Shown piece by piece: positions 36,590-50,439 of a stretch of 64,000 bases of DNA. A program made the position numbers and the translations under genes. Numbering within the stretch: position 1 is the stretch's first letter; each line of letters starts with the position of its first letter. Source of the DNA: Pogonophryne albipinna (Eukaryota; Chordata; Actinopteri; Perciformes; Artedidraconidae); the NCBI GenBank assembly GCA_028583405.1, contig JAPTMU010000399.1, positions 87,982-151,981 of the forward strand, given 5' to 3'. The notes beneath the pieces are model-generated. The model worked only from the letters and a program-made list of their open reading frames with translations, had not been told where the DNA came from and searched no databases.

Positions 36590-37029
36590 ATGTATCTATA
36601 CACATATTTCTATATATTTGTATTCTTTTGGACGGTGAGAAAACGTAATTTCCGTCTCCATGTTGATACAACACACACAGAAATGGATGATAAAGTTGAC
36701 TTTGACTAATGTAGGTACATTGTAGTTGAATTATATTTGAATGCCACTGTTTGTCTGTGTGGGAACAGGCTGTAACAAACAATGGACTCCCTGTGGTGGA
36801 AAAACGTCTTGAGCAGCACAGCTTGTTTAAATTCCCAGAGTGTTGGTACGTGTTGTGTAGGAAGACACAGGTCAGACGTTGCAATCGCTTGTTTACCAAC
36901 TGCACGCTTTGGTGCCCCACAAAAAGTCTACAGGTGTAGTTGAAATAATGGCTCACTGTCACTCAAAAAACACCCGTGGGAGAAGCACTAGTTTCCTGTC
37001 TGTCAAATAACTGATTCCTAAAATACTAA

Positions 37030-37430
37030 TGCTGGTTTATAAAGCATTTAATGGTTTTTAGGGCCCAAATGCATTTCTATGGGTTTCTGTTTCTGATTAT
37101 CCTGGTGATGTGATGTCTAATATTTGTAAAACAGGGCAGAGAATTTATATTTATCCAGAGAAACGTTCAAATATATAAAAAAAGGCAAAAGCCAAAATAC
37201 ATTTCTGATCTCCTGCTACATTATGAAGCATCTCTCAGGTCTTCTGGTCTGCTTTCTTCTCCAGAGTCAGAACTAAAACATGGAGAAGTTCAGTTATTAT
37301 GCCCCAAATATTTGGAACAAACTACGAGAAACCTGCAACTCTGACTACTTTTAAATCCAGGCTGAAGACTTTTATTTTTGCCGCTGCTTTTAATTGAACT
37401 ATTCATATTTTCCACTGCACTGTAACTTTT
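37030..37430 (+). mobile_element. Degraded LINE (L2/CR1-like) coding fragment
   Basis: Translated with several stops, the sequence keeps blocks reminiscent of the end of an L2/CR1 protein (YKALNG, a leucine-rich block, then PNIWNKLRETCNSD). A part (GATGTCTAATATTTGTAAAA, CAGGGCAGA) recurs at 41659-41690. The family is uncertain. Confidence 0.5.
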
Positions 37431-37467
37431 ATTCATGACTCAAAAACTTGCCTTTGCTATTATCAGG

Positions 37468-37976
37468 GTATAAGCAGGAATCCTAAAGTCAAATGTAAAA
37501 CCTTTTAAGACCTTTTTTAAGACCCTCCCCATACATTTTAAGACCTCATCGCCACTTGGAGTTCTAACCGGTTACCTTGGCGACACACTTTACCTCACAT
37601 TGACTACATGCAGTATTGATTGTCCTTCCTCCTTATCTTCCAACCATTTGGACGCAGACTTGCATTTCCCCATAACGATGTTGCTTAGCAACCGGCGTAA
37701 ACGGACCTTCGTGCGCTATCAAGCAGTGAGCGTGCGATGTCCTGTTCAGATGACGTCAAACCCAACGGGATGCCATCAATAAACTACACAGAATCACACT
37801 ACACACCTACGCCATGATTACATTCAGGCAGACTGTAGAATACAACCTCTTTTTATATACTTATTGAAAACAAGCTACAAAATGTAACACCTTGGGAAAT
37901 GCCGTTTAATAATTTTTAATCGCCTTCATTTTCGCTAAATTGATTGATCAACTTCTAATACTTCTTAAGACCCCGC
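37468..37976. mobile_element. Probable hAT-type element (CAGGGTNTNNGCAGG)
   Basis: CAGGGTATAAGCAGGAATCC and TTTTAAGACC-rich sequence on the left face TTCTTAAGACCCCGCGGACA and CCCGG on the right. This pattern resembles a known fish hAT family whose termini contain AAGACCCTGC-type sequence. No clear target duplication, so confidence is limited. Confidence 0.45.
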
Positions 37977-39713
37977 GGACACCCGGATAATGATTTCTAA
38001 CAGCGCGAGAACCTACCGAAGATTTCAACTGGCTTTATTTTCTGGAATTTGGACAGGGAGCTTTTTCACAATGAATAATGGGTTGTCGTCGCAAGGCCAA
38101 AGCACAGCAACTTTCCTGCACCTCCACCACGACTTAAGTCTCTTTAGGGGCAAAGTTAGGCCTCCACCTGTCCTGAGGGAGAGCAACAGGACAAAGTGAT
38201 GTATTCTAAGCTGACAAACCCAACAAAGCTGGAGGTACAAAACCCCCATAGGACCAGAATGAGCAATGAGCCAAAAAACAATAGAAAGAAATGGAAATCT
38301 CTTGTATTGCTGCCTCTGTGATATCGTTAGGCCGACATCTCTTCAGTCATTGTGACAAGTTTACTGTAAATTACATTCAATTCATTTCAAACTGAAAATT
38401 AAATTCTTCTCAATTCATTGTTTTAAAGCGCCACAACTCTATGCTAAGATCCACTATCGTTAAATTAAGAATGAAACGAGATGAATACATTTAAATCTTT
38501 CTGTACAATAACCGCTATTTTGACTGTAAGGGAGCCAGGAAGGGACAATTTAGTGAATTTCGCAACTACAATACTTCGCTTTGATAAATAACAATTGTTA
38601 TGATGCAGTAAAGTCACCATGTATACACCCTTATAGAGTCACATTTTATTCACCACTTCTATGGATGTGTCTTCAATATTTTAGTTATTTTCCTGGTGAC
38701 CAAGTGAACCTAAAAGTACATGAAATAAGAAATAAAATACGATACATTTGTCAAATCAAGCCATTTTTGTGCCTAACGTTAAAGTAATTGAACGTTTTTT
38801 GAGATTTCACCAACGTTTTTTCAAGGGAAAGCAAAGGTAGACGCTCAAATGGAAGAACATTTTTCGTATTCCTTACCAGGTAGATGTGCCTACTGGTAGA
38901 AATGCAAATATTTCAGAATATTTAAAGCTCAAAAAGGAGGAAAGAGGATGTGGTAGTGACAGACAGAGCTGGGGAAAAATGAAATTCTTCCCGTTTGAAA
39001 CCACAAAGTATTCACAGAAGATTTTCAATCACGGAGCGGAGTCCCATTTGATGGCTCGCTTGTTGACGTAAAATAAAATGCTGATGGAGAAAAATCAAAT
39101 CGGGGTTTAATTTAAATCGGGTCTTCAAGTCTAGCACACGAAAGACCAAATTAAACTTTCCCTTCTGTTGCAGTCAGAACTTTTTCAACAAATATGTTAT
39201 CTTACATTTTCTCCTTCCTAACTACCTCCACCTGCAAGCATTTCTGATCCCGACAAATCATCTTTTAAATCCAGCTAGCAGTCTTGTCTCCCATCTCAAA
39301 ACTACCCATCCGACATTAAAGAACAAACTGTACAGTTGAGGTAGAAGCACCACAGGGATCCGCTGAACTTCACTTACATGACGTTAGCTCAGTATAAAAA
39401 GCACCATGTCTCTCCACCTGGTGCCATATCTACGGTCACAAAAAGCCATGACAGGAAGTTCTATTAAAAGTCAGCTGAACTTTGTCTCCCTTCCCGAATG
39501 CAGACGTCCCGCTGCTTGATGGAAGTGCATGTGGCGATAATGATGCTGTGAGAACGAATATGTACTGTGATAGAGAACATAAAGGGAACAGGCTGAACAA
39601 TAAGAGAAACTTACAGGTTGAGAATGTGCCCTGCTGACGATATTACACTATGGTGAGTCACTTCAGAACAGAAAGGGACAATGTGAAGCTGTGGATGTAT
39701 AATGTTAGCTCTC
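37977..39713. other. SLC66A2 intron 3 stretch, nothing recognised
   Basis: AT-rich intronic sequence; ORFs here lack recognisable domains and splice context. Confidence 0.5.
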
Positions 39714-40965
39714 TTTAAAGAGGATACATAATGCTAATTCAGGTATATCAGTGAGTAGTGTCTCTACTTTAAAGAGTCCTCTCCTGCTGATGTTCAGGTG
39801 TATATCAGTATGTAGTGTCTCTACTTTAAAGAGTCCTCTCTTGCTGATGTTAAGGTGTATATCAGTATGTAGTGTCTCTCCTTTAAAGAGTCCTGTCCTG
39901 CTGATGTTCAGGTGTATATCAGTATGTAGTGTCTCTACTTTAAAGAGTCCTCTCCTGCTGATGTTCAGGTGTATATCAGTATGTAGTGTCTCTACTTTAA
40001 AGAGTCCTCTCCTGCTGATGTTCAGGTGTATATCAGTATGTAGTGTCTCTACTTTAAAGAGTCCTCTCCTGCTGATGTTCAGGTGTATATCAGTATGTAG
40101 TGTCTCTACTTTAAAGAGTCCTCTCCTGCTGATGTTCAGGTGTATATCAGTGTGTAGTGTCTCTACTTTAAAGAGTCCTCTCCTGCTGATGTCCAGGTGT
40201 ATATCAGTATGTAGTGTCTCTACTTTAAAGAGTCCTCTCCTGCTGATGTTCAGGTGTATATCAGTATGTAGTGTCTCTACTTTAAAGAGTCCTCTCCTGC
40301 TGATGTTCAGGTGTATATCAGTATGTAGTGTCTCTACTTTAAAGAGTCCTCTCCTGCTGATGTTCAGGTGTATATCAGTATGTAGTGTCTCTACTTTAAA
40401 GAGTCCTCTCCTGCTGATGTTCAGGTGTATATCAGTATGTAGTGTCTCTACTTTAAAGAGTCCTCTCCTGCTGATGTTCAGGTGTATATCAGTATGTAGT
40501 GTCTCTACTTTAAAGAGTCCTCTCCTGCTGATGTTCAGGTGTATATCAGTATGTAGTGTCTCTACTTTAAAGAGTCCTCTCCTGCTGATGTTCAGGTGTA
40601 TATCAGTATGTAGTGTCTCTACTTTAAAGAGTCCTCTCCTCTGATGTTCAGGTGTATATCAGTATGTAGTGTCTCTACTTTAAAGAGTCCCCTCCTGCTG
40701 ATGTTCAGGTGTATATCAGTGTGTAGTGTCTCTACTTTAAAGAGTCCTCTCCTGCTGATGTCCAGGTGTATATCAGTATGTAGTGTCTCTACTTTAAAGA
40801 GTCCTCTCCTGCTGATGTTCAGGTGTATATCAGTATGTAGTGTCTCTACTTTAAAGAGTCCTCTCCTGCTGATGTTCAGGTGTATATCAGTGTGTAGTGT
40901 CTCTACTTTAAAGAGTCCTCTCCTGCTGATGTTCAGGTGTATATCAGTATGTAGTGTATTTGAGT
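39714..40965 (+). repeat. 57-bp tandem array, about 21 units, with element left end
   Basis: CTTTAAAGAGGATACATAATG at 39714 is the left terminus of the host element, followed by the array from about 39750. Units are highly uniform. One unit near 40640 is 3 bp short, and GTGTGTAG and GTCCAGG variants each occur more than once at similar spacing, suggesting block duplication. After the last unit the element body is missing, and unrelated sequence (TATTTGAGTAATGCACTT) begins. Confidence 0.93.
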
Positions 40966-41961
40966 AATGCACTTTTGAGTAATTGTGCTGCCCTTGCAGA
41001 GCTGAGATCACAGAACAAGGCGTAATGTTTATCTACTGATTCTTGACAGAGTTTAATAATCAATGATCATTCATAGAGGTGCCGCAAAACCAGCGTCAAC
41101 ATCCAGGCAAAGCAGACATAACTGTGCCCTAAAGAAAAGCTAATATCCTGTTTTCCTCTCAGGGTGATTCACAGAATTGTTGGTGAAAACAAATTCTACT
41201 TTCCTGCAAAAGAAGCAACAAAAGGAACACAATAGGAATCCAATACCAGGAAATCGAGAGTGCATTAGTGAGTCCCAAGAGGAGAGTTTGTAATGCATTA
41301 TGACCTGCTGAGTGTACTTCCTCACATACAAATACTATTTCATACTGTCATCTAGTGTCCATAACAGGAACTACAGCCCTTTATTCACCAACACTGTGTC
41401 CTACTTCCATAGTGCATACTTATTGTTTACAGAGTCAGGGAAGAAATAACATCATTTCCAGTTGTATCCAAACACCTGCATCAATTAAACTGTTGTTTTA
41501 GAGTAACAACATCACTTCAACGTAAACAAAAAAACGCTATGTTTCAGGGTTTTTGCAGTTGTGCCTACATTTGTGCATTGCATTGTGGGATATATCCATT
41601 AGCAGCATTCGTGCGTCAAGTTTTTTTCGATTAAGTGTTTCTTTTTTCGATCATCGTGATGTCTAATATTTGTAAAACAGGGCAGATAATTTCAAATGTA
41701 TCCCCCGAAAGCTTCAAAAATATTAATAATGCAAGGAATTAAATACGTTTAACTCAATAATTCTTACAAAACAATCAAATTATTGGTGGATTAAACAAAC
41801 TCTCTCCTGTTTAAACTGCAGCTGTTTCCGCATGATACACCCAGCAAGATTTACTGGCATACCCATTACATAAAGGGGCATTGTGTTGAAACCTAGTGTA
41901 GTTCACATTTTAAAAAGCTGGTTAGAAGACAACATGAACTGTCACAAGTCAGCCATTAAGG
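40966..41961. other. SLC66A2 intron 3 stretch
   Basis: Apart from a short LINE-like fragment (41650-41690, shared with 37115) nothing was recognised. Confidence 0.45.
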
Positions 41962-42408
41962 CAGGGGTGTCAAACTCAATTTCATCACGGGCCACATCAG
42001 CGTTTTGGTTGCACTCAAAAGGGCCGGTTGTAACTTTATGTAAATATTTAATATAAACGTATTATATGACATTATTGCCTCTGCATTGGATCATTATCGG
42101 ATAGGGTAATAACTTCATAATTAACTACGTCTGAAAGCAGAAGTCTAGGGGAAATCATTGGAAGTCTCTTCAGTGAGAATGTCACAAAATTATTTCTTTT
42201 TTTAAGCCAAATTCTGGGAAAAAATTGAAAATGTAAAAGTCATATTTGAGATGCATTGTGGGACATGTAGTTTATGGGCAACGTGCTTCTGTAAATCGGC
42301 ATGTAACCGTATAATAAACGTATTATATTCTTTCAGAGCTCTTGTGGGGCCGCATTAAATGAAGTCGCGGGCCGGATTTGGCCCCCGGGCCTTGAGTTTG
42401 ACACCCCT
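41962..42408. mobile_element. hAT-type MITE (CAGGGGTGTCAAACTCAA)
   Basis: CAGGGGTGTCAAACTCAATT and CACGGGCCACATCAGCG on the left face GCGGGCCGGATTTGGCCCCC and GAGTTTGACACCCCT on the right. It is related to the 13876 element. No convincing target duplication was seen. Confidence 0.8.
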
Positions 42409-43357
42409 TCTCTAGAGATATCAATCATCATTTCACACTGCAAAGACTAAAAGCATAGCGTTAGAAGATGTCATTAAAATGCTTCAAAAACAGGTTAGTT
42501 GAAGTTTAATCCATGGGAACTAGAAACGTGTCTACATGCAGTCAGAATAATGAGCTTCTGATTTGTTCCATAGCTGGAATTTCATATCAATTATAGATTC
42601 AAGCACAAGCACCACATGCAAATATGAAGTCCACACATGTTTTCTTAATGAAGGCTGATCTTTCATGTTATACCATTCTTATATTATGGCCATTGTGGGT
42701 AAAAAAAACTATACATATTACAAAGAAAACGTTGATATTAAAGTATCAAAAATGACTAGAAAATGTGTTAAATTATAGGAAAAAAGGGAATGTTTTTCTC
42801 TCAAATGTCCACTTTTATCATCTAAAGGTTATCTGTGAATATTACCAAATTGTTAACCATTTATCGAAGATTTAATAGACTTATATATGAAAAATTAACA
42901 AAATGGGAAAAAATGTTCTCTAAATTGTACAAATAAAAATAATAGTTTTCTCTTTGCATTAAGTTTTAATCTCTGAAATGTATCACCATGTATTTAATTA
43001 AGTGGCCAAATATAGAGGGGAAAACTAAATGTTGGGAGTGAATTACATTCCTCTTAAATGTATAAATGAAATCTCTTAATCTCTCAACATTTTCCAAAAA
43101 AAATTCCTGGAAATAAAAAAAGAAAATCGAATAATCTTTGAAATTCTCAGGTTTTTGTCCTTTCATTTTGTCCTTTCATTTTACCCATCTCTGTACAAAT
43201 CCCACAATGGCCCTGTAATGCTGTTGTACTTTTGCACTGATGGTGTGAAATGTAACATGCATTGAAATCATCGCAGCATAAAAGGAAGGAGAGTAAATAT
43301 TCTCTGTGACAGAAAACATGGATGAAGCAGCAGGACTACATGCGTGTGAAATAATGG
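42409..43357. other. SLC66A2 intron 3 stretch, nothing recognised
   Basis: Very AT-rich sequence with no exon or clear repeat. Confidence 0.5.
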
Positions 43358-44124
43358 AGTCATGCTAATAGTCATCATGCTAATGCTCATCATGCTAATA
43401 GTCATCATGCTAATGCTCATCATGCTAAAGCTCATCATGCTAATGCTCATCATGTTAATCATGCTAAAGCTCATCATGCTAATGCTCATCATGCTAAAGC
43501 TCATCATGCTAATAGTCATCATGCTAATGCTCATCATGCTAAAGCTCATCATGCTAATCATGCTAAAGCTCATCATGCTAAAGCTCATCATGCTAAAGCT
43601 CATCATGCTAAAGCTCATCATGCTAATGCTCATCATGCTAATGCTCATCATGCTAATGCTAATCATGCTAAAGCTCATCATGCTAATGCTCATCATGCTA
43701 AAGCTCATCATGCTAAAGCTCATCATGCTAAAGCTCATCATGCTAATGCTCATCATGCTAATGCTCATCATGCTAATGCTCATCATGCTAACGCTCATCA
43801 TGCTAAAGCTCATCATGCTAATGCTCATCATGCTAATGCTCATCATGCTAATGCTAATCATGCTAAAGCTCATCATGCTAAAGCTCATCATGCTAAAGCT
43901 CATCATGCTAATGCTCATCATGCTAAAGCTCATCATGCTAATGCTCATCATGCTAATGCTCATCATGCTAATGCTCATCATGCTAAAGCTCATCATGCTA
44001 AAGCTCATCATGCTAATGCTCATCATGCTAAAGCTCATCATGCTAATGCTCATCATGCTAAAGCTCATCATGCTAAAGCTCATCATGCTAATGCTCATCA
44101 TGCTAAATCTCATCATGCTAATGT
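43358..44124. repeat. 15-bp tandem array, about 50 units, beside exon 3
   Basis: The unit is CATCATGCTAATGCT, with AAGCT and TAGT variants and a few 9-12-bp shortened units (GCTAATCATGCT). It ends about 70 bp from the exon 3 donor at 44193. In SLC66A2 sense orientation every unit reads AGCATGATGAGC, so GCATG is repeated about 50 times. Both strands give spurious Met/Leu/Ile and Met/Ser frames of nearly 300 codons. Confidence 0.95.
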
Positions 44125-44193
44125 TGGACACACAGATGGAGGGAGATGAACTACAGCTGATGTTTCATGGCAGACAGTCAAATCTGTACGTAC

Positions 44194-44244
44194 CCACAAA
44201 AAGCCTCTTAGGGATTCTGATCTCCTCGTCCTTACTGTCTGTAG
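44194..44244 (-). CDS. slc66a2: SLC66A2 (PQLC1) exon 3, 51-nt frame-neutral exon
   Basis: The acceptor is a long pyrimidine tract with tgtctgtag (ending at 44245) and the donor is GTACG (from 44193). It begins CT, completing GCT with exon 2, and encodes ATDSKDEEIRIPKRLFV, the charged linker between PQ-loop regions (human counterpart has ADSKDEEV). It is 51 nt with the same phase at both ends, so skipping it would remove 17 residues without a frameshift. It was located by joining frames of exons 2 and 4 and is too short to show as an ORF. It lies between the 15-bp array (70 bp downstream) and the 40-bp array (385 bp upstream). Confidence 0.9.
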
Positions 44245-44628
44245 CTACAGACAACAAATAAAGGAAATAAAACAAAAGAGGGAAAGAGGGAAAGAGAAAG
44301 AAGAACCGTCTTCATTTTGTCAGACAAGCCAGAGGTGACCCGTGATGTGAAAAATTCAGATTATTTTGTCTAATATTGCGATTGCGATAACGATACAGGA
44401 GGGATCGATCATTTTTGCAACATTAGCATTGAAACGTTTATTTAAATGATCATGCTGAGATTTTTTTAAGAGCAACTGTACTAAATAAATATGTTTGTCT
44501 AAGTCTGTACGTGAGATTTGATAAATATTTAGCTTCCAGAGATTTAAATAACGACTAAGAAGCTCTACAGTAAGTTTTAAGGACAAGCTAAGTAACAGTT
44601 TTTGGGGTGGTATCATTTATCATGTTTA

Positions 44629-46075
44629 ATAAAAAACAGACAGGAAGTAAACACTAAAGGGAACAGCAGAAGAAGACAGATAGGAAGTGAACACTAAAGG
44701 GAACAGCAGAAGAAGACAGATAGGAAGTGAACACTAAAGGGAACAGCAGAAGAAGACAGATAGGAAGTCAACACTAAAGGAAGCAGCAGAAGAAGACAGA
44801 CAGGAAGTGAACACTAAAGGGAACAGCAGAAGAAGACAGACAGGAAGTGAACACTAAAGGGAACAGCAGAAGAAGACAGAAAGGAGAAGGAGACAGAGAG
44901 GAAGTAAACACTAAAGGGAACAGCAGAAGGAGACAGACAGGAAGTAAACACTAAAGGGAACAACAGAAGAAGACAGACAGGAAGTAAACACTAAAGGGAA
45001 CAGCAGAAGAAGACAGACAGGAAGTAAACACTAAAGAGAACAGCAGAAGAAGACAGAAAGGAGAAGGAGACAGACAGGAAGTAAACACTAAAGTGAACAG
45101 CAGAAGAAGACAGACAGGAAGTAAACACTAAAGGGAACAGAAGAAGAAGTCAGATAGGAAGTAGACACTAAAGGGAAAAGCAGAAGAAGACAGGCAGGAG
45201 GTAAACACTAAAGGGAACAGAAGAAGACAGAAGTAAACACTAAAGGGAACAGCAGAAGAAGACAGGAAGTAAACACTCAAGCGAACAACAGAAGAAGACA
45301 GACAGAGAGGAAGTAAACACTAAAGGGAACAGCAGAAGAAGACAGATAGGAAGTGAACACTAAAGGGAACAGCAGAAGAAGACAGATAGGAAGTGAACAC
45401 TAAAGGGAGCAGCAGAAGAAGACAGGCAGGAAGTAAACGCTAAAGTGAACATCAGAAGAAGACAGGAAGGAGAAGGAGACAGACAGGAAGTAAACACTAA
45501 AGGGAACAACAGAAGACAGACAGGAAGTAAACACTAAAGGGAACAGAAGAAGACAGATAGGAAGTAAACACTAAAGGGAAAAGCAGAAGAAGACCGGCAG
45601 GAAGTAAACACTAGAGGGAACAGCAGAATAAGACAGACAGGAAGTAAACACGAAAGGGAACATCAGAAGAAGACAGGAAGGAAGTAAACACTAAAGGGAA
45701 CAGAAGAAGAAGACAGACAGGAAGTAAACACTAAAGGGAACAGCAGAAGAAGACAGGAAGGAAGTAAACACTAAAGGGAACAGAAGAAGAAGACAGACAG
45801 GAAGTAAACACTAAAGGGAACAGCATAAGAAGACAGACAGGAAGTAAACACTAAAGGGAACAGCAGAAGAAGACAGACAGGAAGTAAACACTAAAGGGAA
45901 CAGCAGAAGAAGACAGAAAGGAAGTAAACACTAAAGGGAACAGCAGAAGAAAACAGACAGGAAGTAAACACTAAAGGGAACAGCAGAAGAAGACAGACAG
46001 GAAGTAAACACTAAAGGGAACAGCAGAAGAAAACAGACAGGAAGTAAACACTAAAGAGAACAGCAGAAGAAGAAG
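44629..46075. repeat. 40-bp purine-rich tandem array, about 36 units
   Basis: The unit is AGACAGACAGGAAGTAAACA followed by CTAAAGGGAACAGCAGAAGA. Length variants are common (AGAAAGGAGAAGGAGACAG insertions; units missing GACAGACAG). In SLC66A2 sense orientation each unit reads CTTCTTCTGCTGTTCCCTTT then AGTG, a pyrimidine tract followed by TTTAG. Confidence 0.95.
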
Positions 46076-47308
<1,233 letters not shown>

Positions 47309-47589
47309 TTAATTTACAATGCAACATGTAGCAGCTTTTATAACGTTATTTAACACCTCCAAGAAAGGTACCACTGGACTTTTTGTCAACTTCCTGTCCT
47401 AAAAGAGCCATATTGTCTTTGTCCACCTGTAAGTAATCCCAATAACTTAGTGAATACAATCAATTTAAGACTTTTTATAAATAATTAGAAAGCATAATTT
47501 CATTTGACATGCTTTCAATGCACCATCTGCTGGTATTCGGTTATTTTAGTACTGCCTTGGGCTAGTGGATAATCTGTTTTACATAATTG

Positions 47590-48240
47590 TGTTCATTTCA
47601 GAATTTGCTGCAATTCAATGAAAGCTTATGAGAAGATTCATTTTAAGCCGAACTATAGAGAATATTTCACTGATTCCTAAAACATCCCAACGTTTGTTAT
47701 ATGTTCCGTATAATTGGATTTATAAGCAAAAAAAGTGTTAAAATAGCAGATTTTTGGATGAAGATTTGCAGCGGTTACATAACTGATGACATCTGTGAGT
47801 TGTTAATCTGTTGGTCATGTGTCTCTGCCTCTTTCATATGTTACAGCACATGGAAGCTTAGGAGATTTCCAAAAGGAGGTTTGCATCCAATTCAACAGCT
47901 GCTGCTCAATGGAAAAGAGGCTTTAAGGACCATCTTTTTCAAGCCGAATAATACTAACTATCCCAGTGACCCTTACTAAAACCAAAATGTTGATCTATTA
48001 AGTATACAGTTAGATTAATCGGCAAAAAAGTATTAAATATGTAGATTTTTTAATGCAGGTTTGCATCCAATTGAACAGCAGCTGTGCAATGTAAACAAAG
48101 CTTGTAAGACCATCTCTTTTGAGCCGAATTATAGAACATATCCAACTGACTCTTGAAACATCCCAACTTGTGTTATATTAAGTATATTTTTGAACTTATA
48201 AGCAGAAAAGTGTTAAATATGCAGATTTTCCAATGGAGTT
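47590..48240. repeat. Diverged tandem repeat, three units of about 190 bp, in intron 1
   Basis: Each unit carries GCAGATTTT, then TTTGCATCCAATT(C/G)AACAGC, AAGACCATCT, GAGCCGAAT and AAAAGTGTTAAA-type blocks (near 47745-47960, 47875-48060 and 48055-48235). The first unit is the most diverged. The third unit ends about 50 bp from the exon 1 donor. The ORF at 47701-47979 is treated as chance. Confidence 0.7.
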
Positions 48241-48285
48241 TGGTGACCACACAGCAGACAAGGGAAAGGGGGGAATTGTGCATTA

Positions 48286-48525
<240 letters not shown>

Positions 48526-48919
48526 CCCGGTTTAATTGACACTCGTATTGTGATTTAATGGAGCGAGAAGAGGATATCCGTGTTTATCGTGCATAATCAC
48601 ATGCACAGACAAAGAGGATGTTTTACTGCCACGACATCACAAGCAAGGCAGATAATTGGAAAGCAGTCTGGAGCTAAAACATCAAGAGATGAAATCACAA
48701 ATATGTGTTAAGGTGCAGTGCAAAGAGAAAAACACTACAAAAAAACAGCGCTGGTTTTTTAAGCTGGTACTATCCAATGTGTCTAATTCAACACTTGTGT
48801 GCAGTTATATTGCGTTGTTTTGATGCAGCTTCACTAAACTCGAAAGAATAGACTCCCAAGGTTCCTGAAAATGTCATGAAAAAATATAATGTTCTGCATT
48901 AAAGGATCCTTATTGCAAT

Positions 48920-50200
48920 AGTCTCCTCACTGACTGGCCCAGTTTCTTTTGATGAGAGCCCACACTTCCTGAAACGTAATGTGTTTAGTCAAAGATATTG
49001 GACTACGTCAAGATAGTTCTCTCTTTAATCATACACGGTTTGCAGTGACAAAAAGGCTTCTTCAATTTTAAATGAATATTATATTTAAAGTTAATAAAAA
49101 AATGATCTGTCAAATTGTACTAAACTGTTTTGTTATCGAAAAACAACTGCGATACCAATGATTTAGACAGTTGAATTGGCCCCGTTTGTTACTTCAGGAA
49201 ACGTCACGGGTTACAACAAAGATATTCAACTCAACCAAGATAGTTCACATCCTACCAGAAACTATGTGTTTTACCGCCTGATGCTAAATTACCTCAGGTT
49301 TCTGAAACTGTCACGAAACTTGAAATAAAATCAAAAGTTTTTCTTCAACTGGCTCTTATTGCTATTCGTTTCTCACTGACTGGCCCAGACTATTATTATT
49401 ATTATTATTATTATTTGTATTACAGCCCACACTTATGGAAACGTAGCGCGTCATGCTTTACGACAAAGATGTTCGACTGAATCAAGATAGTTAACATCCT
49501 ACCGGAAACGCTTTGTTGAACCTCGTAGAGCAAATGTTGGTTTATTGAATATGGAATGAAATTTGAAATAAAATATATATTATTTTTATTGCAATTGTTT
49601 CTCACTGAAAGGTGTTTCTTTTTATTAGACCCAACACGTCTAAAAACGTAATACATCAAGGGTTACAACAAACTCAGCCAAGATAGTTCACAGTCTAACA
49701 TTAGCGCTTTGTTGTACTACCCGAAACTAAATTATTTTGGGTTTCACGTGTCTTGAAACTTGAAATATAATATATCTTTGATTTTCAAAGTGTCTCAGTG
49801 TCACTGACTGACCCATTTTGTTGTTTTTATCAGGGCCCACACTTCTTTTAAACGTGATGCGTTTAGTCAAAGATATTGGACTACGTCAAGATGGTGCCTA
49901 CACTTCCAGTACCGTAATATGTTTTGCGTTACGACAAAGATGTTTAACTCGATCAAGAAAGTTCACATCCTACCTCATCGAAAAATCATCCCGAATCAAA
50001 ATGATTTGTTGTTTTTTTAACTTGTAATTAAACCTAATATTATATTAAAGTTTCTCTATTATACTTTTCTTCTCTATTGCAATTGTTTAATAACTGACTG
50101 AACCCATGATTTTTTTAGAGCCCACACTTTCTGAAACGTAATAAGTCACGCGTTTGATCAAAGATATTGGACTACGTCAAGATAGTTCACGCTTTGATTG
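48920..50200. repeat. Diverged tandem repeat, about 200-245 bp period, upstream of SLC66A2
   Basis: The anchor CAAAGAT(A/G)TT...(T/C)CAAGATAGTT appears near 48990, 49217, 49462, 49670, 49868, 49936 and 50160. It is usually preceded by CACTGACTGGCCCA and GCCCACACTTCCTGAAACGTAA and followed by CACATCCTACC(A/G)GAAAC. Units are 70-85% alike by eye. No coding content. Confidence 0.75.
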
Positions 50201-50439
50201 TATAGGATTTTCAGTGAGAATATGCCGAAAAGAGATACTACAGACATATTGAATAAGTTCCCCGTCATGCAGTAAAGTTTGTATAAATATACATTTGATC
50301 AGGTTTGTTTAAGGACTCTAAAAGTGTTTAACCGCCGTCTGCCGTAGTCACAATGCATTTTCTGGTGTAATGTGCTGTAGTGGCCACAAGAGGGCGCCAT
50401 TGCTTCAGAGTAGAAAGAGAGAGCCCAAGAAAATACACA

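Noticed and set aside
39751..40967. Long ORFs with a 19-residue MFRCISVCSVSTLKSPLLL repeat
   Set aside because: They are the 57-bp array translated; a multiple-of-three period keeps the frame open. They also appear on the other strand.
43268..44261. Met/Leu/Ile and Met/Ser-rich ORFs of nearly 300 codons
   Set aside because: Pure translation of the 15-bp array.
47701..47979. 92-codon ORF near SLC66A2 exon 1
   Set aside because: It lies in the intron 1 tandem repeat, on the opposite strand, with no homology seen.
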